Source: Falsiroseomonas sp.
GTDB taxonomy: Bacteria > Pseudomonadota > Alphaproteobacteria > Acetobacterales > Acetobacteraceae
Direction of reading: 5' to 3'
Length of the DNA: 64,000 nucleotides
Assembly (NCBI RefSeq): GCF_030695085.1
Contig: NZ_JAUYTS010000056.1
Location: 62,001-126,000, forward strand
Both the position numbers and the translations under genes were made by a program. The first letter of the stretch is position 1. Each line of letters starts with the position of its first letter. Shown here piece after piece: positions 15,233 through 24,563 of this stretch. The notes beneath the pieces were generated by a model. The model searched no databases. It had not been told where the DNA came from and saw only the letters and a program-made list of their open reading frames with translations.

Positions 15233-16942
15233 ATGGCAAGCGCCACCGCCTTCGCTGATCCGGGCGAAGATTTCGCCGCCCTCCTCGACGCCACGCTGGG
15301 TGAGAACACCTCCTTCCACGGTTCCGTCATTTCCGGGAAGGTCATCCGTATCGATGACGATTTCGCCGTCGTCGATGTCGGTCTGAAGTCCGAGGGCCGC
15401 GTCCCCCTCAAGGAATTTGCCCCCCCGGGCCAGAAGCCGGAAATCAAGGTCGGCGACGTCATCGAGCTGTTCGTCGAACGCTACGAGGACCGCGACGGCG
15501 CGATCATCCTGTCGCGTGAGAAGGCCCGCCGCGAGGAAGCCTGGACCAACCTGGAGAAGTCCTTCACGGCGCAGCAGCGCGTGAACGGCGTGATCTTCGG
15601 CCGCGTCAAGGGCGGCTTCACCGTCGACCTCGGCGGCGCAGTGGCCTTCCTGCCGGGCAGCCAGGTGGACATTCGCCCGGTGCGCGACGTGACCCCGCTG
15701 ATGGGCAGCCCGCAGCCCTTCCAGATCCTCAAGATGGACCGCGCCCGCGGCAACATCGTCGTCAGCCGCCGTGCGGTGCTGGAGGAGACGCGCGCCGAAC
15801 AGCGCAGCGAGCTGATCCAGGGCCTCAAGGAAGGCATGGTGCTCGACGGCGTGGTCAAGAACATCACCGACTACGGTGCGTTCGTGGACCTCGGCGGCGT
15901 GGACGGCCTGCTGCATGTCACCGACATCGCCTGGCGCCGGATCAACCACCCGAGCGAGGCGCTGACCATCGGCCAGGCCGTGAAGGTGCAGGTCATCCGG
16001 TTCAACCCGGAGACGCAGCGCATCAGCCTCGGCATGAAGCAGCTGATGTCCGACCCCTGGGAAGGTGTCGCCATCAAGTATCCGGTCAACGGCAAGTTCA
16101 GCGGCCGCGTGACGAACATCACCGACTACGGCGCCTTCGTGGAGCTGGAGCCGGGCGTCGAGGGCCTCGTGCACGTGTCCGAGATGTCCTGGACCAAGAA
16201 GAACGTCCATCCGGGCAAGATCGTCGCCACTTCGCAGGAAGTCGACGTTCTCATCCTGGACGTGGACGGTCCGAAGCGCCGGATTTCGCTGGGCCTCAAG
16301 CAGGCGCAGGGCAATCCGTGGGAGCTGTTCGCGGAAGCCAACCCGCCCGGCACCATCATCGAGGGCGAGATCCGCAACATCACCGAGTTCGGGCTGTTCG
16401 TCGGCCTGGGTCCGGACCTGGATGGCATGGTCCACATGTCCGACCTCTCCTGGGATCTCCCGGGCGAGCAGGCGATGGCCAACTTCGAGAAGGGCACCAA
16501 CGTCAAGGCCAAGGTGCTTGATGTGGATGTCGAGAAGGAGCGCATCTCGCTCGGCGTCAAGCAGCTCGAGGCCGATCCGGCCGCCGAAGTGCTGGACCGG
16601 ATCAAGAAGGGTGATGTCGTCACCTGCACCGTGACGAAGATCGAGCCGAACGGCATCGAGGTGAAGGTCGACGAGGTCCTGATCGGCTTCATCCGCCGCG
16701 CCGAGCTGGCGCGCGACCGTGGCGACCAGCGCCCCGACCGCTTCGCCGTGGGCGAGAAGGTCGATGCGAAGATCACCGCCGTCGACCGTGCCGGCCGCCG
16801 CCTGGCCCTGACCATCAAGGGCAAGGAAGTGGAGGAGGAGCGCGAGGCGGTCCGTGAATACGGCACCACCGACAGCGGCGCCTCGCTCGGCGACATCCTG
16901 GGTGCGGCGATCCGTCGCCGGAACCAGGGCGGCGAGGAGTAA
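15233..16942 (+). CDS. rpsA: 30S ribosomal protein S1
   Basis: 569 residues with six S1 (OB-fold) repeats. The central repeats share near-identical KNITDYGAFVDLGGVDGLLHVTDI and VTNITDYGAFVELEPG-type segments (shown here only in part), each closing with an RISLG(M/L/V)KQ motif. S1 binds single-stranded mRNA upstream of start codons on the 30S subunit. Length fits the six-repeat alphaproteobacterial form. The C-terminus is short and charged, ending in RRRNQGGEE. Base composition at third positions differs slightly from its neighbours (more C, typical codon bias), as expected for a highly expressed gene. Confidence 0.97.
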   Translation: MASATAFADPGEDFAALLDATLGENTSFHGSVISGKVIRIDDDFAVVDVGLKSEGRVPLKEFAPPGQKPEIKVGDVIELFVERYEDRDGAIILSREKARREEAWTNLEKSFTAQQRVNGVIFGRVKGGFTVDLGGAVAFLPGSQVDIRPVRDVTPLMGSPQPFQILKMDRARGNIVVSRRAVLEETRAEQRSELIQGLKEGMVLDGVVKNITDYGAFVDLGGVDGLLHVTDIAWRRINHPSEALTIGQAVKVQVIRFNPETQRISLGMKQLMSDPWEGVAIKYPVNGKFSGRVTNITDYGAFVELEPGVEGLVHVSEMSWTKKNVHPGKIVATSQEVDVLILDVDGPKRRISLGLKQAQGNPWELFAEANPPGTIIEGEIRNITEFGLFVGLGPDLDGMVHMSDLSWDLPGEQAMANFEKGTNVKAKVLDVDVEKERISLGVKQLEADPAAEVLDRIKKGDVVTCTVTKIEPNGIEVKVDEVLIGFIRRAELARDRGDQRPDRFAVGEKVDAKITAVDRAGRRLALTIKGKEVEEEREAVREYGTTDSGASLGDILGAAIRRRNQGGEE

Positions 16943-16949
16943 CCAAGCC

Positions 16950-17531
16950 TTGGCTGCGCTCGATCCCGCCGGGATCGAGCGCGACCATTGCCTTTGTCAT
17001 CCGCGTGAAGCGGCCGACCTTGCCTTCGTCTTCGGCAACCGCATCGCGGTGCCGGGGATGGCGGCGGCGGCCGCTTCGCTGTTTCTGGACGGGCTGGTGC
17101 CCCGCATCCTGGTCTCCGGCGGCGCCACGCCCGGTGGGCCCGGCACCGAGGCGGACGCGATCGGCGCCGCCATCCTCGCCCTCGGCGTTCCACGGGACGC
17201 ATTGCTGCTGGAAGGCAGGGCGACCCATACGGGCGAGAACGTCACCCTCTCCCTGCCCATCCTGGCCAGGGCCGGGCTGCTGAACTCGGGAAGAATTGTC
17301 TGCGTCGGGCTGTTCTGCACCGGCCGCCGCTATGCCATGACGCTGCACCACCACTGGCCGGCACCGGCGAAACGGTGCCTGCCGGTGGAATACGGTCCGG
17401 TCCGGCGCGGCATCTGGCATCTGCACCCCGCAGCGCGCGCCCGCGTGCTGGGGGAGGCGGCGCAAGTGCCTGCCTATCGCGCCGCCGGCTTCATCGCGCC
17501 CTGGCCAAGCGCCAGCGCGCCCACCAAGTGA
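16950..17531 (+). CDS. YdcF-like DUF218 family protein
   Basis: 193 residues with DUF218 hallmarks: ADLAFVFGNRIAVPG, LVSGGATPGGPGTEADAIGA and the HTGENVTLS block, followed by CVGLFCTGRRYAM. The family fold is Rossmann-like. The biological role is unknown; YdcF of E. coli binds SAM. I use a TTG start because it follows the rpsA stop by 7 bp and is preceded by GGCGAGGAG, and no early ATG exists. It is squeezed between rpsA and sppA and probably co-transcribed with both. Confidence 0.7.
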   Translation: MAALDPAGIERDHCLCHPREAADLAFVFGNRIAVPGMAAAAASLFLDGLVPRILVSGGATPGGPGTEADAIGAAILALGVPRDALLLEGRATHTGENVTLSLPILARAGLLNSGRIVCVGLFCTGRRYAMTLHHHWPAPAKRCLPVEYGPVRRGIWHLHPAARARVLGEAAQVPAYRAAGFIAPWPSASAPTK

Positions 17532-17538
17532 TCGCACC

Positions 17539-18465
17539 ATGTCCCTCGATGCCGACCTCCTGCTCGATCGCCGCCGGCTGAAGCGCCGGCTTTCCCTGTG
17601 GCGTGCCGCCGCCGTGCTGGCGGTGGCCGCCGTGGTGCTGGCTTTCACCCTGGGCGACCGCCGCGCCGGCGGCCTGCTGCCCGGCGTGGCCGGCGCGCAT
17701 GTCGCCCGCCTCACCCTGTCCGGCTTCATCAGCGACGACCGCAAGCTGATCGAGGAGCTGGACCGGCTGCGGCGCAGCGATGCGGTGCGCGCCGTGGTGG
17801 TGGCGATCGACAGCCCCGGCGGCAGCGTGGCGGGGGGCGAGGGGCTGCATGCCGCGCTGACCCGGATGGCGGCGGTCAAGCCGGTGGTCGCCGTGATGGG
17901 CGGTACCGCGGCATCCGCCGGCTACATGGTGGCGCTGCCGGCGCAGCGGGTCTTTGCCCGCAACGCCACCGTCACCGGCTCCATCGGCGTGATCCTGCAA
18001 AGCTTCGACGTGACCGGCCTGCTCGCCTGGATCGGCGTGAATGCGGAGACCATCGCCTCCGGCCGCTTCAAGGACCAGCCCAGCCCGTTCCGTCCGCTGA
18101 CCGAGGAAGGCCGCGCCGAGCTGGCCCGGGTGGTGCAGGACCTGCACACGCAATTCGTGATGATGGTGGCCGAAGGCCGCCAGATGGACCCCGTCCGGGT
18201 GCAGGAAATCGCCGATGGCCGCGTCTTCACGGGGCGGGAGGCGCTGGCGCTCGGCCTGGTGGATGCCCTGGGCGGCGAGGCCGAGGCGCGTGCCTGGCTG
18301 GCCGAGACCCGCGGCGTGTCGGAGACGCTGCCGGTGCGGGACATCGAAATCCGCGGCCTTGCGGAACGGACCTTTGGCTCGGTGTTGGGGTTCTTCACGA
18401 AAAGCATTGCGGATGAATGGGTTGGCGTTGACCGCGTGCGCGCGCTTTGGCAGCCTTCGCTCTAG
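17539..18465 (+). CDS. sppA: signal peptide peptidase SppA, S49 family (short form)
   Basis: 308-residue membrane-anchored serine protease. One N-terminal transmembrane helix at about 22-40 is followed by [12 protein letters not shown], the nucleophile serine block [10 protein letters not shown] and the general-base lysine in SGRFKDQP. This is the short single-domain form that oligomerises, unlike the 618-aa E. coli protein. It degrades cleaved signal peptides in the inner membrane. It lies in the conserved rpsA-sppA-ihfB order. Confidence 0.93.
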   Translation: MSLDADLLLDRRRLKRRLSLWRAAAVLAVAAVVLAFTLGDRRAGGLLPGVAGAHVARLTLSGFISDDRKLIEELDRLRRSDAVRAVVVAIDSPGGSVAGGEGLHAALTRMAAVKPVVAVMGGTAASAGYMVALPAQRVFARNATVTGSIGVILQSFDVTGLLAWIGVNAETIASGRFKDQPSPFRPLTEEGRAELARVVQDLHTQFVMMVAEGRQMDPVRVQEIADGRVFTGREALALGLVDALGGEAEARAWLAETRGVSETLPVRDIEIRGLAERTFGSVLGFFTKSIADEWVGVDRVRALWQPSL

Positions 18466-18539
18466 AACCAGAACTTCCGGGCAGACGCGATTCCGATGTG
18501 GACCGCAGCGCCCCGGGGGTAGGGGCGCCGAGGATCAAG

Positions 18540-18875
18540 ATGACCAGGTCGGAACTGATCGCGCAGCTCGCCACGGCCAACCCGCATCTGCGGCAGCCGG
18601 ATGTGGAGCTGATCGTCACCACCATCTTCGATGAGATCATCGGCGCCCTGGCGCGCGGGGACCGGGTGGAGCTGCGCGGCTTCGGCGCCTTCTCCACCAA
18701 GCGGCGCGACCCGCGCACCGGCCGCAACCCGCGCACCGGCACGGCGGTGGCGGTGGACGGCAAGGCGGTGCCCTATTTCAAGCCGGGCAAGGAATTGCGG
18801 GAACGGGTGAATGGCGGGCCGTTGCAGGACCCGCCGCGCCGGCCGCGCGCCACGGCGGCCGCCGCGAAGGCGTGA
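18540..18875 (+). CDS. ihfB: integration host factor subunit beta
   Basis: 111-residue DNA-bending protein of the HU/IHF family with the [12 protein letters not shown]-terminus, VELRGFGAF and the RNPRTG loop containing the intercalating proline. It forms a heterodimer with IhfA. The ATG is preceded by GAGGATCAAG, a good ribosome-binding site. A Pro/Arg/Ala-rich C-terminal extension of about 18 residues follows the canonical end, mildly unusual but common in high-GC alphaproteobacteria. Confidence 0.95.
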   Translation: MTRSELIAQLATANPHLRQPDVELIVTTIFDEIIGALARGDRVELRGFGAFSTKRRDPRTGRNPRTGTAVAVDGKAVPYFKPGKELRERVNGGPLQDPPRRPRATAAAAKA

Positions 18876-18958
18876 CGCCAGCGCTCGTGCGCCGCGGGGC
18901 GCTTCCGTTACCGTCTCGCGGCGGCTAGGACAGGTCGCGAAGATCGGAGAGGCTTCCC

Positions 18959-19291
18959 ATGCGCTGGCTGTTGTTCCTGCCGCTGCTCATCCTCCTCGCG
19001 CTGTTCGCGCTGTCCAACATGCAGGAGGTCCAGCTCCGGCTGTGGCCCCTGGACCTGGCCTGGGCGGCGCCGCTCGGCGTGGCGGTGCTGGTGCTGTCCG
19101 GCTTCGGCTTCGTGCTCGGCGCCTTCATCGCCTGGGCCGCCGCCCTGCCGGCCCGCCGCCGCGCGCGCGAAGTGACGCAGGCGGCGAAGCTGCTGGAGGC
19201 GGAGCTCGCCGTGCTGAAGGCGCGCGAAGCCCAGGCCCGGCATGCGGGTGCACCGCAGCCGATGCAGATCACCCTGCCGGCGGCCCACTGA
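18959..19291 (+). CDS. lapA: LapA/DUF1049 family membrane protein
   Basis: 110 residues with two predicted transmembrane helices (3-20 and about 38-62) and a C-terminal alpha-helical coiled-coil-like segment. The [11 protein letters not shown] motif between helices is typical of the DUF1049 family. In E. coli LapA works with LapB in regulating LPS synthesis; the role here is inferred only from the family. It has a strong GGAGAGG ribosome-binding site. The next gene, pyrF, starts 2 bp after its stop. Confidence 0.82.
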   Translation: MRWLLFLPLLILLALFALSNMQEVQLRLWPLDLAWAAPLGVAVLVLSGFGFVLGAFIAWAAALPARRRAREVTQAAKLLEAELAVLKAREAQARHAGAPQPMQITLPAAH

Positions 19292-19293
19292 GC

Positions 19294-19989
19294 ATGCGCC
19301 GTTGCGGGTTGTGCGTGGCGCTGGATGCGCCGGATCTCACCATGGCCGAGGCCTGGGCCGGCGCCGTCGCGCCGCATGCCGGGTTGTTGAAGGTGGGGCT
19401 GGAATTGTTCGCGGCCGAAGGCGGCGCGGCGGTGCGCCGGATTGCGGCGCACCGGCCCGTCTTCCTCGATGTGAAGTTGCACGACATTCCGAACACGGTG
19501 GCCGGCGCCATCCGGTCCCTGGCGCCGCTCGGCCCGGCCTGGATCACGGTGCATGCCGCGGGTGGCGCGGCGATGGTGGAAGCGGCACGCAAGGCAGCGG
19601 AAGACGCGGGCGGGGCCGCGCGGCCGCGCATCCTGGCGGTGACGGTGCTGACCAGCCTGGACGCGGCGGCGCTGTCCGCCACCGGGGTTGCTGGCGGCCC
19701 GGTGCAGCAGGTGCTGCGGCTGGCCCGGCTGGCGATGGCGGCGGGGGCCGATGGGCTGGTCTGCTCGCCGCGGGAAGTGCGGCCGATCCGCGATGCGCTG
19801 GGCGAATTGCCGGTGCTGGTGGTGCCCGGCGTGCGCCCCGCCGGCAGCGCGGCGGATGACCAGGCGCGCACCGCGACGCCGGAACAGGTGGCGCGCGACG
19901 GTGCGGATTGGATCGTGGTCGGCCGGCCGATCACCCAGGCGGGCGACCCGGGGGCTGCCGCCCAGGCCATCGCGCAGGCGCTGGGCTGA
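19294..19989 (+). CDS. pyrF: orotidine 5'-phosphate decarboxylase
   Basis: 231-residue TIM-barrel enzyme with the catalytic array [11 protein letters not shown] (Asp-x-Lys-x-x-Asp), VALDAPD at the N-terminus and VVPGVRP / VGRPIT phosphate-binding segments near the C-terminus. It makes UMP in pyrimidine synthesis. It sits immediately before trpF, the alphaproteobacterial linkage of pyrF with trpFBA. Start and length are typical. Confidence 0.96.
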   Translation: MRRCGLCVALDAPDLTMAEAWAGAVAPHAGLLKVGLELFAAEGGAAVRRIAAHRPVFLDVKLHDIPNTVAGAIRSLAPLGPAWITVHAAGGAAMVEAARKAAEDAGGAARPRILAVTVLTSLDAAALSATGVAGGPVQQVLRLARLAMAAGADGLVCSPREVRPIRDALGELPVLVVPGVRPAGSAADDQARTATPEQVARDGADWIVVGRPITQAGDPGAAAQAIAQALG

Positions 19990-19993
19990 GGCG

Positions 19994-20629
19994 ATGCAGG
20001 TCAAGATCTGCGGCATCAAGGATGTGGCGGGGCTGCAGGCGGTGCGCGCCGCCGGGGCGGAGATGTGCGGCCTGGTGTTCTTCCCGCCCTCCCCCCGCGC
20101 GCTGACGCCGGCCGAGGCCGCGGCGCTTTCGGCCGCCGTGCCGGGCGGGCCGCAGCGGGTCGGGCTGTTCGTGGACCCGACGGATGCGCTGATCGAGAGC
20201 GTGCTGGCGGCGCTGCAGCTCGACATCATCCAGCTGCATGGCGAGGAATCTCCCGCCCGCTGTGCCGAGGTACGGCAAAAATTCGGCCGGCCGGTGATGA
20301 AGGCGCTGGGCATTGCCAGCGCGGCGGATCTGGATGCGCTGGCGGCCTTTGCGCCCGCCGTGGACCGCTTCCTGCTGGACGCCAAGGCGCCGCCCGGCGC
20401 GCCGCTGCCCGGCGGCAACGCCGCGCCCTTCGACTGGACGCTGACCGCCAGCCGCAGCATCGCGCGCCCCTGGCTGCTGGCGGGCGGGCTGACGCCGGCC
20501 AATGTGGCACAGGCCATCGCCGCCAGCGGGGCGCCGGGGGTCGATGTCTCCTCCGGTGTCGAGGCTGCGCGCGGGGTGAAGGACCCGGCGCGCATCGCCG
20601 CCTTCGTGGCGGCCGCGAAGGCGGCGTGA
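19994..20629 (+). CDS. trpF: phosphoribosylanthranilate isomerase
   Basis: 211-residue TIM-barrel isomerase: KICGIKDVAG with the catalytic Cys at the N-terminus, GLVFFPPSPR, LDIIQLHGEE and the closing VDVSSGVE phosphate-binding turn with the usual catalytic Asp region DAKAPPG. It catalyses the Amadori rearrangement in tryptophan synthesis. The start follows pyrF by 4 bp, and its stop overlaps the next gene's GTG. Confidence 0.96.
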   Translation: MQVKICGIKDVAGLQAVRAAGAEMCGLVFFPPSPRALTPAEAAALSAAVPGGPQRVGLFVDPTDALIESVLAALQLDIIQLHGEESPARCAEVRQKFGRPVMKALGIASAADLDALAAFAPAVDRFLLDAKAPPGAPLPGGNAAPFDWTLTASRSIARPWLLAGGLTPANVAQAIAASGAPGVDVSSGVEAARGVKDPARIAAFVAAAKAA

Positions 20630-21201
20630 GCCGACCCGCCGCCGGAGGCGGCAGGGTCTCGCCAATCGCCGCAGGCGGCAGAATCAGACCCGCTTTGCCG
20701 GCGGATGCACCGGCAATCGGTGACATGCACGCCCGATCCTGGGCCGAGACCTATCCCGGCCTGGTACCGGACGCCCTGCTGGCCGAGATGACGGACCCCG
20801 CCCAGCGCCGCGCCGCCTGGGCGCGCAACCTTGCGGCGCCGCTGCTGCCGGGTGGCACGCTGGTGGCGGAGGAAGCGGGCGCGATCCTCGGCTTCGTCTC
20901 CGTCTGCGCGGCGCGGGATGCGGCGCTGGGCGCCTCCGGCGAAATCTCCGGCCTTTATCTGCTGCGCGCGGCGCAGGGGCGCGGCCTGGGGCGGGCGCTG
21001 CTGGGGGCGGGGGCGCGGGTGCTGCTGTCGGCGGGGCATCGCTCCGCCGGGGCCTGGGCGCTGGATGCGAATGCCCGCGCACGCGGCTTCTACGCCGCCA
21101 CCGGCGCCGCGCCCGGCACCAGCCAGGTGGGCTGGCATGGCGAGATCCCGGTGGCGGAGACCGCCTGGGTCTGGTCAGACCTGCGCCGCGTGACCAGTTG
21201 A
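20626..21201 (+). CDS. GNAT-family N-acetyltransferase
   Basis: 191 residues with a GNAT fold: IRPALPADAPAIGDMHARSWAETY at the N-terminus (shown in part) and the acetyl-CoA motif LLRAAQGRGLGRALL (motif A, R/Q-x-x-G-x-G/A). The N-terminal RPATPADxxAI-like block and SWxxxYPGLVP resemble the acetyltransferases that modify small molecules or proteins. Substrate unknown. It begins at GTG overlapping the trpF stop (GTGA), so it is read from the trp transcript and splits trpF from trpB. Confidence 0.78.
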   Translation: MSRPAAGGGRVSPIAAGGRIRPALPADAPAIGDMHARSWAETYPGLVPDALLAEMTDPAQRRAAWARNLAAPLLPGGTLVAEEAGAILGFVSVCAARDAALGASGEISGLYLLRAAQGRGLGRALLGAGARVLLSAGHRSAGAWALDANARARGFYAATGAAPGTSQVGWHGEIPVAETAWVWSDLRRVTS

Positions 21202-21265
21202 AGCTACAGCCATTTCATCCTGCCTGGGGCACGGCGAAGCGCTTCCAGCTTGTTGTTTCGCCGGA

Positions 21266-21313
21266 TTTTCCGGGTCCTCAGGCGATACCGCCTGACCGGA
21301 AAATGCTCTAGAC
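21266..21313. repeat. interspersed alphaproteobacterial-type palindromic repeat between trpF region and trpB
   Basis: Nested palindrome. Outer arms TTTTCCGG and CCGGAAAA enclose an inner stem TCAGGCG-ATAC-CGCCTGA, with a 4-nt GTCC bulge on the left, then TGCTCTAGAC. In reverse complement it reads TCTAGAGCATTTTCCGG, the start of an intergenic repeat recurrent in rhizobial and related genomes, as I recall. It lies 67 nt before the trpB start and could also act as an RNA hairpin. Confidence 0.6.
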
Positions 21314-21370
21314 CCCTGTCGGCCCCTCCCTGCCGGACCAAGACCAGGCCCAATTCCAGGACATCGCCCC

Positions 21371-22612
21371 GTGAACCAGCAGCCGCCCCCCAATTCCTTC
21401 CGCCAGGGCCCCGATGCCCGCGGCCGCTTCGGCACCTTCGGTGGCCGCTTCGTCGCCGAGACGCTGATGCCGCTGATCCTGGAGGTCGAGGCCGCCTATG
21501 AGGGCAGCAAGACCGACAAGGTCTTCCAGGATGAATGGCGCCGCCTGCTGAAGGATTATGTGGGCCGCCCCAGCCCGCTGTGGTTCGCCGAGCGCTTCAC
21601 CACCCATCTGCGGAAAAACGCCGCGCCCGGCATGGGCGCCAAGGTGTATTTCAAGCGGGATGAGCTGAACCACACCGGCGCGCACAAGATCAACGCCGTG
21701 CTCGGCCAGATCCTGCTGGCCAAGAAGATGGGCAAGACCCGCATCATCGCGGAGACCGGCGCCGGCCAGCATGGCGTGGCGACGGCCACCGCCTGCGCGC
21801 TGATGGACCTGCCCTGCGTCGTCTATATGGGCGCGACGGATGTGGAGCGGCAGCAGCCCAACGTCTTCCGCATGAAGCTGCTGGGCGCGGAGGTGGTGCC
21901 CGTGACCTCCGGCGCCGCGACGCTGAAGGATGCGATGAATGAGGGCCTGCGGGACTGGGTCGCGAATGTCAGCGACACCTATTACTGCATCGGCACCGTC
22001 GCCGGCCCGCACCCCTACCCCGCCATGGTGCGCGATTTCCAATCCGTGATCGGCATCGAGGCGAAGGCCCAGATGGTGGAGGCCGAGGGCCGGCTGCCGG
22101 ATGTGCTGGTGGCGGCCGTAGGCGGTGGCAGCAATGCCATGGGGCTGTTCTACCCGTTCCTGGACGATCCGAGCGTGGCGATGGTCGGCGTGGAAGCCGC
22201 CGGGCGCGGCCTCGATTCCGGCGAACACGCCGCGGCGCTGTCGCGCGGCCGTCCGGGCGTGCTGCATGGCAACCGCACCTACCTGCTGCAGGATGGCGAC
22301 GGCCAGATCACGGAGGCGCATTCCATCTCCGCCGGGCTGGACTACCCCGGCGTCGGGCCGGAGCATTCCTGGCTGCATGAACTCGGCCGCGTGACCTATT
22401 CCGGCGTGACGGATGATGAGGCGCTGGAGGCTTTCCAGCTCTGCTCGCGGCTGGAGGGCATCATCCCGGCGCTGGAGCCGGCGCATGCGCTGGCCGAGGT
22501 GATGAAGATGGCGCCCAAGATGCCGGCGGACAAAATCATCCTGATGAATCTGTGCGGCCGTGGCGACAAGGACATCTTCACCGTCGCGAAGCACCTGGGC
22601 GAGAACATCTGA
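21371..22612 (+). CDS. trpB: tryptophan synthase beta chain
   Basis: 413-residue PLP enzyme: [17 protein letters not shown], the PLP lysine in [10 protein letters not shown], the glycine-rich [12 protein letters not shown] phosphate-binding loop, and a C-terminal LEPAHAL. It condenses indole with serine. The GTG start is in the right place for the family. trpA follows after 1 bp. The leader upstream contains the palindromic repeat. Confidence 0.97.
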   Translation: MNQQPPPNSFRQGPDARGRFGTFGGRFVAETLMPLILEVEAAYEGSKTDKVFQDEWRRLLKDYVGRPSPLWFAERFTTHLRKNAAPGMGAKVYFKRDELNHTGAHKINAVLGQILLAKKMGKTRIIAETGAGQHGVATATACALMDLPCVVYMGATDVERQQPNVFRMKLLGAEVVPVTSGAATLKDAMNEGLRDWVANVSDTYYCIGTVAGPHPYPAMVRDFQSVIGIEAKAQMVEAEGRLPDVLVAAVGGGSNAMGLFYPFLDDPSVAMVGVEAAGRGLDSGEHAAALSRGRPGVLHGNRTYLLQDGDGQITEAHSISAGLDYPGVGPEHSWLHELGRVTYSGVTDDEALEAFQLCSRLEGIIPALEPAHALAEVMKMAPKMPADKIILMNLCGRGDKDIFTVAKHLGENI

Positions 22613-22613
22613 C

Positions 22614-23432
22614 ATGTCGCGCATTGCCACGAAGTTTGCGGCGCTGAAGGCGCAGGGGCGCGGCGCGCTCATCCCGTTCCTGGAAGCGTTCGATCCGGAC
22701 CGTGAGACCGCCATGGCGATCCTGCGCGGCATGCCCGCGGCGGGCGCCGACCTGATCGAGATCGGCGTGCCCTTCACCGACCCGATGGCGGATGGCCCGA
22801 CCGTGCAGAAGGCCGGCCAGCGCGGGTTGAAGGCGGGCGCGACGCTGGGCGGGGCGCTCGGCATGGTGACCGAATTCCGCGAAGCCGATGCGGAGACGCC
22901 CATCATCCTGATGGGCTACTTCAACCCGATCCTGTCCTATGGCGTGGCGAAGTTCTGCGCGGACGCGGCGGAAGCGGGCGTGGATGGGCTGATCGTGGTG
23001 GATGTGCCGCCCGAGGAAGCCGATGAACTGGCGCCCGATGCCACCGCCAATGGCCTCGACCTGATCCGGCTGGTCGCCCCCACCACGGGGGATGAGCGCC
23101 TGCCGAAGGTTCTCTCGGCCACCACCGGCTTCGTCTACTACGTGGCGATCACCGGCATCACCGGCACCCGCAGCGCCAGCACGGATGACCTGGCCGCCGC
23201 CATCCCGCGGATCCGGAAGTTCACCGACCTGCCGATCGCCATCGGCTTCGGGGTGCGGTCGCCGCAGCAGGCGGGGGAGGCATCCCGCATCGCCGATGGC
23301 GCGGTGGTGGCCTCCGCGCTGATCGAGGGGCTGCTCGCCAGCCTGGATGCCGAGGGCCGCGCCACGCCGGCCACGGTGCCGGCGGTGCTGGACCGGGTGC
23401 GGGAGTTGGCGGAGGCTGTGCGCGGGGGGTAG
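22614..23432 (+). CDS. trpA: tryptophan synthase alpha chain
   Basis: 272-residue TIM barrel with the catalytic Glu in LIEIGVPFTDPMADGP and catalytic Asp in VVDVPPEEAD, and the GFGVRSPQQ phosphate-binding loop. It cleaves indole-3-glycerol phosphate and channels indole to TrpB. It starts one base after the trpB stop. The stop codon lies in the loop of a GC-rich hairpin (listed separately). The accD gene that often follows trpA in proteobacteria is absent here. Confidence 0.97.
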   Translation: MSRIATKFAALKAQGRGALIPFLEAFDPDRETAMAILRGMPAAGADLIEIGVPFTDPMADGPTVQKAGQRGLKAGATLGGALGMVTEFREADAETPIILMGYFNPILSYGVAKFCADAAEAGVDGLIVVDVPPEEADELAPDATANGLDLIRLVAPTTGDERLPKVLSATTGFVYYVAITGITGTRSASTDDLAAAIPRIRKFTDLPIAIGFGVRSPQQAGEASRIADGAVVASALIEGLLASLDAEGRATPATVPAVLDRVRELAEAVRGG

Positions 23433-23440
23433 GCCCCCCG
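23423..23440 (+). terminator. GC hairpin with trpA stop codon in its loop
   Basis: CGGGGGG-TAGG-CCCCCCG is a perfect 7-bp stem whose loop contains the TAG stop. There is no U tract. It could attenuate read-through into the cupin gene, whose start is 12 nt beyond, or simply reflect G/C runs. Confidence 0.35.
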
Positions 23441-23451
23441 GGGGGGAAGCC

Positions 23452-24504
23452 ATGGCTGCCAGCAACGATCCGAAGGCGCTTCTGCAGGCCCTTTATGCGG
23501 AGATGGCGCCGCAACACCTGTTCCCGCTGTGGGAGGTGCTGCACGCGCTGGTCACGCCGCAGCCGGCCTCCCCGGTCCAGCCGCACCTCTGGCACTACGA
23601 TACGGCGCGCGGCCACCTGCTGCGCGCCGGAGACCTGATCACCGCGGAACAGGCCGAGCGCCGCGTGCTGATCCTGGAAAATCCCGGCCTGCCCGGCACC
23701 TCCTCCGTCACCACCAGCCTCTATGCCGGGCTGCAGTTGATCCTGCCCGGAGAGGTCGCGCCCTGCCATCGCCACACGCAATGCGCGCTGCGCTTCGTGA
23801 TGGAGGGCGATGGCGCCTTCACCGCGCTGGATGGCGAAAAGGCGGTGATGCGCCCCTTCGACCTGGTGCTGACGCCGAACTGGCAGTGGCATGACCACGG
23901 CAATGCCAGCGCCGCGCCGATGATCTGGCTGGATGGGCTGGATATTCCCACCGTGCGCCATTTCGCCGCCAGCTTCGCGGAGCGCCTGCCGGATGGCGCC
24001 ATGGCCCACCCGGAAACCGCACCGCCCGGGGATACCGCCGCCCGCTACGGCCGCAACCTGCGGCCCTTCGGCAACACGCTGGCGGCACGGCGCCCCCGGA
24101 ACCTGCCGCTGTTCCACTACCCCTACGCCGATTGGCGCGACAGCCTGGCCGCGATGGCGCGCGCCGGCGACCCGGACCCGCATTTCGGCCATGCGCTGGA
24201 ATTCGTGAACCCGGCCGATGGCGGCCCGGTGATGCCGACCATCGCCGCCCATGTCCGCCTGCTGCCCGCCGGATTCACCACCCGCACCCGCCAGGCGACG
24301 GATGCGATGGTGCTGGTGGTGGTGGAGGGCACCGGCACCGCGACCCTCGCCGGCACCGCCTTCGCCCTGGCACCGCGCGACCTGCTGGTGGTGCCGTCCT
24401 GGGCCGCGCTGACGCTCTCGGCCGAGAGCGAGCTGGTGCTGTTCGGCTATTCCGATGCCGCCGCGCAGCAGAAGCTGGGCCTATGGCGGGAGGCGCGGCT
24501 GTAG
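23452..24504 (+). CDS. gentisate 1,2-dioxygenase-like bicupin protein
   Basis: 350 residues with two cupin folds. The first cupin has CHRHTQCALRFVMEGDGAFT (metal-binding HxH plus glycine-rich turn; partial quote) and WQWHDHGN. The second, from about residue 240, is VRLLPAGFTTRTRQATD / VVVEGTGTATL with weaker metal residues. This matches the gentisate/1-hydroxy-2-naphthoate dioxygenase family, in which an Fe(II) site in the N-terminal cupin cleaves the aromatic ring. No other gentisate-pathway gene lies nearby. A GGGGGAAG ribosome-binding site supports this ATG. Confidence 0.75.
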   Translation: MAASNDPKALLQALYAEMAPQHLFPLWEVLHALVTPQPASPVQPHLWHYDTARGHLLRAGDLITAEQAERRVLILENPGLPGTSSVTTSLYAGLQLILPGEVAPCHRHTQCALRFVMEGDGAFTALDGEKAVMRPFDLVLTPNWQWHDHGNASAAPMIWLDGLDIPTVRHFAASFAERLPDGAMAHPETAPPGDTAARYGRNLRPFGNTLAARRPRNLPLFHYPYADWRDSLAAMARAGDPDPHFGHALEFVNPADGGPVMPTIAAHVRLLPAGFTTRTRQATDAMVLVVVEGTGTATLAGTAFALAPRDLLVVPSWAALTLSAESELVLFGYSDAAAQQKLGLWREARL

Positions 24505-24563
24505 CGGCGGCAACCCCGCGCAACGGCGAGCGTTACGACTCCTCACAGAGGGGAGCCATTTCC

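Noticed and set aside
13766-16435. An 889-residue open frame on the minus strand across aroA, cmk and rpsA
   Set aside because: Antisense shadow. High GC makes long antisense frames common, and the plus strand carries aroA/cmk/rpsA with full motifs.
18925-21138. A 737-residue minus-strand frame
   Set aside because: Antisense to lapA, pyrF, trpF and the GNAT gene; His/Gln/Arg/Ala-rich composition typical of shadows.
21202-21370. A trp attenuator with a leader peptide before trpB
   Set aside because: I found no short ORF with tandem Trp codons. The hairpin fits a dispersed repeat better.
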